Shown one piece after another: positions 47,101 through 58,400 of a DNA stretch of 64,000 bases (positions are counted from its first letter, which is position 1; each line of letters starts with the position of its first letter). The translations under genes were made by a program, and so were the position numbers. Source of the stretch: Plazaster borealis (Eukaryota > Echinodermata > Asteroidea > Forcipulatida > Labidiasteridae); the NCBI GenBank assembly GCA_021014325.1, contig CM037474.1, forward strand, positions 2,670,501 to 2,734,500, written 5' to 3'. Below the pieces are notes generated by a model. It ran no database searches. It saw only the letters and a program-made list of their open reading frames with translations, and was not told the origin of the DNA.

Positions 47101-50100
47101 ACGGACACCCTTCAGCAGAAGCTGCAGATTTGGTCACAGCCTGTTAAACTTCTTTGTTTCAATCACGCTTTTCTTCAGCCTATGCTAATCTTCAGACAAA
47201 CTTGACAGATTTGACAAGTGACTTGGAAGGAATCGGAATGCCATTTGTCAGTCACCGAGAGTACGCTAGTAACATGCTGTTCGTCGGGCAAGAGAGACCC
47301 GACACTGAGGATAGAGAGGTAAGTGCAAAAGAACTCTGCAGCAATCTTTGTATAAAGTTTGATTCAAAAACCTGCAAGGAGAACTTACTTCACCAATTAT
47401 GAACAAGTATGCAAAAGATGTGCTCAAAGAGGTTTCCTTTAAACTATTTCAATGTGTAACCAACTTATTTCTAATGATAGTGCTAGTTGAAGGGTCAACA
47501 AGGTAATAATAATGCAACCATATATTTTTTAACATGCAACATATTCACCCAAGGGTAATCAAGGCACTCACAACAAATATGTAATGCCTATAAGGCATTC
47601 TTTTCATGTGTTTTCAGTTTGTTCTTAAATTCATCAACAGTCTCGGAAGTTATAACTGATTTAGGAATTCTAGTCCACAATAGAGGAGCTTCTGATATGC
47701 TCTGTCTCCCTGTGTTTGTTTTGATTTAGGGACAACCATTAAAATAAAAAATAATAATAATCCATCTCATCTAACACTCTATTACTCTTACTTCACTCAC
47801 ATTTGACATTTTAAAAATGAATTACTTAAAGGCATCGTACACATTTGTTAATGACTCTGATAATTAATGGCAATAAAAACTTACTTGGTAAGAAGTACAG
47901 TAGCTTTGGATAGTATAATGCATTTTGAGAAACTTTTCACTTCGAAGAACTGCGGTTATGGCAAAAATATATCACTTTTTATCCCCCAAAACATTTGAAT
48001 CTAGGAAGCGTTACGCGTAACGCTTCTCAGAGTGTGTATTCCAATGCAGATTATTCTTCCTGCTTGGACATAACCGCTCCAGATTTCCGGCAATATCTCA
48101 AAAACGCTATCACCTTTTGAAATAAAATTTTCACAGGTTAGTTTTATGGTAAATATCTACAACTATATAATAGATGTTAAATTTGCATCGGGGATAAAGT
48201 ATATAAATTTTGGTTTTTACCCATACACCGATGTGTGTTAGCACTGTATACTCAGTACTTTCCCGAGTCCTGTGAAAAAATATCACAGGCTTATTACTCG
48301 GGTGGGATTCGAACCCACGACCCTTGCAATTCTAGAGCAGTGTCTTACCAACTAGACTACCGAGATTGCCCGGTAGCTAGAGGCAGTTCGAATCCTATGT
48401 TTTGGCAGCGGGTACCGCAACGATTATAATAGATGTTAAATTTCCATCGGGGATAAAGTATATAAATTTTGGTTTTTACCCATACACCGATGTGTGTTAG
48501 CACTGTATACTCAGTACTTTCCCGAGTCCTGTGAAAAAATATCACAGGCTTATTACTCGGGTGGGATTCGAACCCACGACCCTTGCAATTCTAGAGCAGT
48601 GTCTTACCAACTAGACTACCGAGATTGCCCGGTAGCTAGAGGCAGTTCGAATCCTATGTTTTGGCAGCGGGTACCGCAACGATTATAATAGATGTTAAAT
48701 TTGCATCGGGGATAAAGTATATAAATTTTGAAACAAACAATTGGCTCAAATTACCAAATGTGTACGATGCCTTTAAAGAGGGGCTCCAAGGTCAAATTCA
48801 GTTTTATGATCCACTCATTTTCCAATGGATAGAGTCCTTATGAAAATCTGAAAATATTACAAGTCTCTAACCTCACGTTAAAATGGTGTAAAATGCCACT
48901 GTCTTTGATACCCTTAAAGTGCAATTTTTGTCAAAATCCAAAAAAGTTTGATGACGTCACGTTTCAAATATATAGTCTGTACATTTTTGTACAGAGAATT
49001 TTCAGTTTATTCCTGAACTCTGATTAACAGATATTCAATCAAAATGGCATTGAATTTGAGCTTTTGACTGGTATAGAAATTCCTCTTTGGAATGTACAGA
49101 CCAATTTGTTTTTGCTGTCTGTTGACGTCATGCTTCAAATTTTGCTTTGAAAGAGTAACAAATAAAGTGATATTTTGCACAATTTTGATGTGAGCTGAGA
49201 CTTGTAACTTTTCCCCACTCTCATGAGGACTCTATCTTTCGAAAAATGAGTGCATCATCAGAAAACTCAATTTGACAGTAGAGACCCTCTTTAAATATGA
49301 AGCCAAAGCTCAACCAGATTTTCAAAAGCCAAGAAAAATTGTCAAAATGTCATAATTTTGCCATGTCTAATCTATTCTTCTCTGTAATCTTAGTATCCAG
49401 ATGAAAATGTCCAGAGAGCAATGATTAAGTTTTCCCGTCTTCTTAGCAACAAGGCCTTCTTAATTGTTCTGATTCAGACGTTGGATGCAGAGAGCAACTC
49501 AAAGTTATCCATCAGACAAAAGTAAGCCACTTTTAAGGATTCATCAAAATCTTGATCTACTGGTGCTTAATGGAAAGAGCAACAAAATATTTATAAGTGC
49601 AATTTTACTTAAAGGTTGGGTCATAGATTGATGACTACTCCAAAAATTAATGACCATAAAAACTTACTTGGTGAGAAGCACTGCAGCTGTTGATAGTATA
49701 AACTATTTTGAGAAAGGATTCCCTTTGAAGTAGTATGGTTTGGATAATTTTTCGACCAAAAACAATTGAATCTTAGATATGATTGATGCATGAATTGTCT
49801 CTCAGATTTCTGAGGGTCGGTGTCCGTTCACCGATGTCCGAATGCTGCGGTCAGAGATGCAGCTGGTACCTGCTGTCACCTCGCTGAACGTGGAAGGATT
49901 CGACGTTCTTGTGAAAATACTGTGACAATGTTGTACTGTTTTCTCAGCAATATAGACACTGTATTGAGCTGAAACTTTCACATATGACTTATATTGCATC
50001 TTTCTTTATAATGTTGTCTATAAATCAGCATTACGTTGAAAAACACCAATCTATGAACCTACCTTTAAAATCTAGAATTTCAGATGATTGTATGTTTTGT

Positions 50101-53100
50101 AATTCATCATAACAGATGCAATGTCTTTTCAGAACATTGAATCTTTTTTTACTGTTTCAGCTCAAGCTTATATTATATTTCATATTGATAGTTTGGAAAC
50201 AAGATTTTTGACGAAGAAAAAGTTTGTTCACTCAAATTCTATTGTATTGTTCAGGCAGTTGATAGCATCTCTGCTTACAGTCATCATGATCATGGATAAC
50301 AAACTGACATACTTGACTGAGTAAGTACATGTATTTATTTTATTAAACTTTGTTTTATTTGTTCATCTCATTTGTACATAAAAATTGGCATGATACGAAA
50401 CTAAAAACTTCAACCCCAAAGTATCACCCAAAAGGAAAACTTTTTTCCTCAACTGGAAACCTTGTAGTTCCCTAAATTGTGCTTTGCTTCAAATTCAAGT
50501 CTCCTGTAAACAGCAACCTTAAAAGTAAATATTTCTAAGATTATTATTTTGGTTTCACTATTTGTGTGGATGTTTGATAAGCACTCAGTCTCCTGACGAT
50601 GACTAGAGCAAGCTAGTCGAAACGTTGAGACCTATTTAGACTCACTCCCCGGCAGTGTAGTAATATTAACGAGAAGTCCCCCCGATCCACATAGCGAAAC
50701 TAGTAGTCCCGCCCGATTTCCTACCTCCTGCCCAGGTAGTAGTTAATAAGCAGGACAGTTCTTTTCAGAACTGAGAAGTCTCCCGAATTCCGAATATTCT
50801 ACTCTGCGGCAGTAGAATGAAAAAAAAAAAGCAAGACAAGTTCTCAAAGAACAAAATCTACCTAGCAAGTAGATATACACATGGTGTTACCGCAAACCAA
50901 ATATACACTCTAAACTTGATGCATTCTGAGTCCTGGGGGTGAAAAATCCACCTGTGGATTTTGAATCTCACTCCAGAAGCCTGTAGACTTCTGGTGTGAG
51001 ATTCAAAACCACAATGCCCTCATTCTAGAGCAGGTTTCCCAACCACTGAGCAACTGCTACCTCAACAAATATTGCATCAATTAATCTCCAAGACTATTAT
51101 TTCTGTTTTACCTTTCACCATTGTGTGTTTGTTTGTTTGTTTGTTTTTGGGTTTTTTCTCTTCATTGTATTTTTATATGTGCTTGCTTAACCATGCAATA
51201 ATTTATGATGTTATGGTCATAGGCCCAATTGGATATGTTTTTAATTGTTATTATTATTATTATTATTATTTTATCTTTTCTTATGTTACTCTGGTTGTAT
51301 TTTAAACGCAATTCAGCCTTTGGCTGCGATGTTTGAATGTTTTTAATAAACCAACAATAATTAAGCATTGTGTACTCAGGTGGGATTCGAACCCCAAGAC
51401 CTTTGCCATGCTGGGGCAGACGTCTTACCACTAGACCACAAAGCTAGCCCGGTGGCTAGAGGCAGTTTGAATCTTATATTTTAGCAGCAGATACCTCATC
51501 TAATAAATCGATCGCTGCTAAAATATAGGATTAAAACTGCCTGTAGCCACTGGGCTACCTCTGTGTTCTAGTGGTAATACGTCTGATCTTACAGCAGATC
51601 AATCCATTACTTGATCAGGTTGTTCATGTATTATGTAATACAGATGCTGTGATTGGCTACCATTTTTACAGAACTCGGGAAAGTTCTGAGTATACAGTGC
51701 TTAAAATACACATCGGTGTAAGGGCAAAAAACAAATAATAAGGCTTGTAAATGAAAACTTGAAGTGTAAAACCTGTTGCTTATATTTACCCCTTTCTCTT
51801 TTGCAGATCAATTCTCATTTTAATATATTGTATTTTATTATTCAGCATCATAATTACTCTGATGACGGAGCTCATCCAGACGGCCGCTGACAACGGTCGT
51901 ACAAGACAACTCTTCCTTAGGTAATACTCATCACATAAAATATAAAATAAAATTAAATAAATACTTTTCTGTTGAAGACGATCAGGGCATACAGTGGTAC
52001 TGATAGAAATGTTGAATTATTTAATCACGGGGTTTTTTTTCATAACAAACACAGTTAACTAAAAATACAATTTCATTGTGTTGCTGCAGACCTTAGTTTT
52101 CTCCTCAAACAATTTAAAAACTTGAAAAGTATTGATGTATTATTTTCACACTATTTGTCTGTTAATTTTAATATCATCATCGCTGGAAATCATTACACTT
52201 CAAACACTTTGTACTTGAAACAATTGTTTCAATACTTTCTCTTAAAAATGTGCATAAGAATTTGTAAAAAAAAACAAAAAAAATTATCACATCCCTAGGG
52301 GCATATCAAGGCGCTCATTATTTGTTTTTATTTAACAGAATAAGCAGAGCTATGTTTATAATTATGAGACCCATTTATGTGGAACCTTATAATGGTTTAC
52401 AAGGTGCTGTGGCGCATTCAGCAGCTACTACCAGAAACACCGGGGCAAACTCCTTCTCTTTGCGATAAGTTTAACTTGGTTTTCTTACGTGCGTCGCACA
52501 ACACACAGGGCCTATGGTTTGCATCCGCCATCCCATCTGAAGGACGAAGCATTAATGGTTAAATGTCTTGCTCAAAGACCGAAACTCGAACCCACACTCT
52601 GCTGATCTATAACACAAGAGCTTGAGTCTGGTGCTCTTGACTTCTCGGCCACAACACGCCACATGACACGTAGTCAATTGTTTCTTTCTCCATTTTTTTT
52701 CTTCTCAGGAATGAGAGTATTTTCGAGAAGCTTCTATCCAACTGGGTTGCTCTGTGCCTGTATGACCAACTTCAGGTACGGATTACTCAATGAAGAAAGA
52801 AATTAAAAAAAATTCTAAGGTGTAAATCAAATCAAACTGCCAACAGTGAACCCTGATACTCCTATTTTGTAAATGTATCTTTTGTCAGCTATGTTGGGGA
52901 AAACATTTATTTCTGATACGTAGATAATGACATCTGATATGTTGTTGTTTGTTTGGGGAATATTTGAACATTTTAAAAGAAAAAACCTGTTTAAATTGAT
53001 GTTGTCTTTTTTTACAGAGTCACACTGCCTACCCTCTGTTTGTCATGTACCGTGCCATCAAACATGTGTCTGAAAGTGGTCCAGTTGATGTCTTCACCGG

Positions 53101-55392
53101 CAGGTCAAGATATTCTCTCAACTTTGAGAAGATCTTGCAGGAGGATAATGAATTCAATGCCCTTGTGAGTATTGTCTGATACAAATGTAGGTCCTTTGAC
53201 ATTTATTTATTACTTTTTTTTACTAAGATGTGTTTTCGTGAGTGTTTATTTAAAGGTAGGGTCATTGGATTTTTTTTGTCCAGCGTAATGCTGTTTTATA
53301 GGCAAAAATCAATAAAAGTTACATGTGAATGTTTACAGCTGAATACAGTGTCTATTTGCTGAGAAAACAGCAAAAAAATGTGATGTATTTTGAAGAAGAA
53401 CGTCGAATCAATCCACATTTAGCGAGGTGATAGCGGGTACCAACTGCATCTCCGGCCGTAGCATCCGCGAATAGACACCAACCCTCAGAAATCTGAGCAA
53501 TGATTCATGCATGAATCGTTTCTCAGATTCAAATGTTTTTGGGTGAAAATTTTTCAAAACCATATTACTTCGAAGGGAATCCTTTCTCAAAGTAGTTTAT
53601 ACAATCAACAGCTGCAGTGCTTCTCACCAAGTAAGTTTTTATGGTCATTAATTTCTTGAGTATTTACCAATCTATGACCCTACCGTTAAACTTTTAAAAA
53701 TTATTTCGTATGTTCTGACAGTTTCTTGACTTTTTGATCTGGTACCCTTTCAGACTCTCGTTGTGCTCATTGATGTTAAAGGAACTGTTATCAAGGAAGT
53801 CAAGGTAATAGATGTAGACACCATCTCGCAGGTCAAGGAGAAGATCTTAGATGCCATCCATTGTAACAAACCTTACTCCAGCAGACCCAGCGCCAACCAA
53901 GTCAGTCTCGGTATGTGAAAAACATCTCCACTAAAGAAGTTGCTGGGTAACGCTTTCCTATTCCCCACCCATCAAAGATGGAATAAACAATTCCAAATGA
54001 TGTGACACTGTTGTGGAGTCATTTAGTCAGATTAAAAGTAAAAGTTTACACAAAATTAGATCTAATTTCTCATGTTCTACAAATTGACTTTGATTCGCTC
54101 GATATAGATTTAGTTTACAACTTATTTTCAGTCTGCAAGTTTGTTTTTGATAAATCGACAATGAAATATAGTTGACGATAACATGAATATTATTGTGTTT
54201 CATCATCAGAATGGCATCATGGTACCAGTGGTCGCCTTGTGTTGACAGACATGGATCTTAGACCACCGACCGACAAATGGCGGAGAATCAACATGCTAAA
54301 GGATTTCCATGTAAGTGTCATCATTCTGATGAAATACAACACCAAGTATTCAACCTCAAAATAACTATTATACAAAAACACTAGTTTTTTCAAAGTTTGA
54401 AATATCTGCAGTTATTTTAACTTTAATATTAAACATTTCACAGAAAGTACCTGCAGGTAGCTCAAAGTTGTGGAGATTGTTAATAAGTTTTTTTTTTCTT
54501 CTTCCATTATCTGTTTTGGGCCTGGGTTACAATTAAAATGATTTACCACTATTTTATTGTGGTTGTTTTTTGTTTGATATTTAAGTTTCTTTTCTGTTTT
54601 GTTGTTGTTGATGCTGTCTTTGTCTTCATAGTCATTGTTATTTTGTATAACAGGTGTTTTGTTATTCTTTGTAACCTACAGGTTAGGGATAATGATCAAA
54701 TGACGATTGTAGAGAAGCAGGACGTTGACAATGCAACTCTTTCACGACCCATTCTAAAGCTCTCCCAGGGAAATGAGGAAAGTGCATACGGTAAGTTTTT
54801 TTTTTTACCATCATGGGTTTTCATTTCTCAAACCCAATGGCTGATTCTGTTCAAACTTACTGTGTTTCTTGCCTTTTTATTTTTTTTATGAGGAAGAGGT
54901 GGATTAGACTGTTACTTCTACTTTACATTTAAAAGATAGCCTGCATGAATGCTCTAAAAGTTTTTGACTGTTACTATTTGTGGCGTGTCGTGGCCGAGCG
55001 GATAAGAGCACCGGACTCAAGCTCTGGTGTTTCTGATCAGCAGAGTGTGCGTTCGAGTCCCGGTCGTGACACTTGTATCCTTAAGCAAGACCCTTAACCA
55101 TTATTGCTGTGCCCTTTGGATGGGACGTGAAGCCGTAGGTCTTGTGTGTTGTTTAATGCACGTAAAGAAACCCAGTGCACTTATCATAAAGAGAAGGGGT
55201 TCGTCCCGGTGTTCCTGATTTGATCGGCAGGATATTGTGCCACAGCACCTTATAAACCATTACATGGTGCTATAAATGAATAGGTCTCATACTACAACAC
55301 GTAGCTCCACATACCTTGCAGGAAAAATACTGAGCACTTTGATACGTTCATCTGGTGTGATAAAGCGCTATATTAGAACTCACTAGTATTAA

Positions 55393-55423
<31 letters not shown>

Positions 55424-58400
55424 TACCATTCCTGCAGGCTTCGGGAATATTATTTCACTCTTCAGTATTGCTGTTTTTTAATTTTATTTTATTTTATGAG
55501 ATATCGCCTAACACACAAGGCCACTTCAAGGTGAGGGCTACACTTAACAGTCACCAGGGGCACGTTGCCACCTACTCCTGGGGCTGAAACAGGGTTGCCC
55601 CCTTTACAGTCCGTAAGGATGTAGGCATGGGTATCATCCACTAGGAGCCTGGCTGGTAGAGCAGAATGCACTACCTTCCCAACTTTTACGAAGCAATTAT
55701 GGTTAAGTGCCTTGCACGACCGGGATTCGAACCCACACTCTGCTGCTGACAACACCAGAGCTTGGGTCCGGTGAACTAGACCACTCGGCCACGACACGCC
55801 AATGTGTTCCATCACATTGTAGAGATATTATTATGGAATGTTCAGATCCCTCTGTTTATCCTGAGCATGCTTATTTATGATCAAAATGTTAATACCAAAG
55901 GTAGGGTCAGTCAGAAAAAATTGAGTAATTTCTATCCGAAAGCCAACTTTTTATAAAGATGGCATTGATAGTATAGCATCCTGCGAAATCGTTTCGTCCA
56001 AAATGCCCCCATTGATTAGAAATCAATAAAAACATTTGAATCTGAGAAACGATTCATGCATGAGTTGTTTCTCAGATTTCTGAGGGTTGGTGTCCGTTTG
56101 TGAATGCTGCGACCAGAGATCCGTTTGTACCAGCTGTCACCTCGCTAAACGTGGATGGATTCTACATTCTTGTGAAAATATCGTAGCAGTTTTTTGCTGT
56201 TTCTCAGCAAGTAGACGCTGTATTTAGCTGAAACTTTCACACGTGACTTTTATTCTATCTTTCTTGATAATTTTACCAATGAATCAGCATTACGTTGACA
56301 AAAACTAACCTATGACCCTACCTTTAAGCAACATGAATGATAAAGATCTACCGTGGAATCATTTGTTTGTTCCACATAGTCTTGAGAATTTCCTATTGTT
56401 CACAGGCAAAGTCTAGACAAAATATATCCTGCGGAACTTGGTTAAAATCTACAACAATAGTAGAAGGAAGTAGTTACATGGAGAGAAACATGCTGGATTT
56501 TGTTCCGTTGCATGTCGTACCATGCTCAACCCATTTGTTGCTATTATAACTTCTATGAATAGACTTCACACAAAAACAAGTTACCAGCGGGGCATAAAAG
56601 GGGTTTTCCCACTCTGTTATTCTCATTGATTTGATTGTATTGCCGAACCATCTTCATGGATTGTTGGTCCTATTGATGAAGAAAAACCAAATACTCTGAT
56701 CAATGGTACTCCTTTTTTCCTTGCACCAAAACAGAACAAAATATAAGCCAAGGAAAAAACTGAAAAATCAGCCAAGTCATGAAAAACAGATACCCCCGTC
56801 CAAAAGAAGAAAAAAACTAAATAGAACAAACTAGTCAAGTCACAAAAAAAGACAGATTAAAAAAAGGCCTTCCTGAACATGTAAACAAAAATACAACGTT
56901 ATATATTTAGGAAATAGTTTGTTGTTTATTTATATTTGTTTTCCCCTGCTAGTTAATGTTGGATTTGATGATTTTGCTAGCAATAAACGCTACAGCAAGC
57001 GTCGGTATACCGTTGTAGAAGTAGAGACAACAGCAGGTATCAAAGACTGGCATCTGGTGAGTAATCGAGGGAAGGAATATCACAACAAGAAATATAGAGA
57101 AAATATAATTTGCTGTTTACCAACTACTTACCAACAAATTATTTATGGCCACAAGTTTTGACCCTAGCAGAGTCTTTCTTCGCCTTTGAGAAAGACTCTG
57201 CAAGGGTCGAAATGTGAGGCCATTAAAGGTATCGTACACGTTTGGTAATGACTCAAAACAAATATTAGCATAAAAACTTACTTGGTAACAAGCAACGGAG
57301 AGCTGTTGATAGTATAAAACATTGTAGGAAACGACTCCCTCTGAAGTAACGTAGTTTTTGAGAAAGAGGTAATTTCTTACTAAAATAATAACAACTTCTT
57401 GCAAGAAGTTTTTATTCCTATCTGAAAGCACACAAATATGTACAACAAGGTTGTTTTTTCTTTCATCATTTTCTTGCAACTTCGATGACCAATTGAGCCC
57501 AAATTTTCAAAGGCTTGTTATTTTATGCATATGTTGGGATACACCAAGTGAGAACAAGTGGTTTTTGACAATTTCCAAACGTGTTCAGTGCCTTTAACAA
57601 AATTTTATTGCTACAACAAATTTAATTAAAATCTGTAAGTTAACCAACTTCCACAAATCAGTTAGAAATTGCTGTGGGTTATGAGTAGTGGGTTGCACAA
57701 CTTGTGTGATTCATTGAATCACCCAGGCATAAGATTAATTCATTGATGCTTGACAATATTTGTTGTCTAAGGTGAAAGAAGAAGGCAGTGGATATGATGA
57801 TGATGAGGAGGAGGAGGAAAGCAAGAAGAGAAAACACAGAGATTGCTGCACCATGTTGGATTCAGTCACCTTCAGAAATAAGATCACCCGCCGGAAGATC
57901 AAAGAGATCTCATTCCCAAGACTCATGTCAACAAAGGTACGCAAAATAGTCTGTCAACATCAGATATTTATTAGCGGTCAATAACGGTGCAATGGTGAGA
58001 GGGACTTCTCGTTTTGGTTTTTGTTGGTCTGAAAGAGAAAAAGCTGTAAACAAAGTGATGTTTATCCATGACCTGTTTGGGGAGGGGATTCTTTTCCTCT
58101 GCCTTTCCCATTGTCCCTTCATGTAATTAACTTCTTCATTACTTTTCTTTGCTTTCCCACAGGGAATTGTACAGAAGTTTGTTGATGACATGTTCCACAC
58201 CATTCTATCTGTGGAGAGCGCCCCCAAGGCCATCAAGTACCTCTTTGACTTTTTTGACAGCCAGGCCATTCGACATGAACTGGAAGAAAGTGACCCTGAA
58301 ATCACACACATCTGGAAGAGTAACATGTAAGTGACCTGTGATTTTCTTCCCTGCTTGTTCTCATGGTGAACACTTGACTGTGATGAGTAGGCGTAATGTT

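Noticed and set aside
48235..48688. Two identical 64-codon open frames
   Set aside because: They are the same SINE unit read twice, not genes.
48174..48735. CRISPR-like repeat array
   Set aside because: Units of 259 nt in direct tandem without spacers, in animal intron DNA, and with a tRNA-like core.
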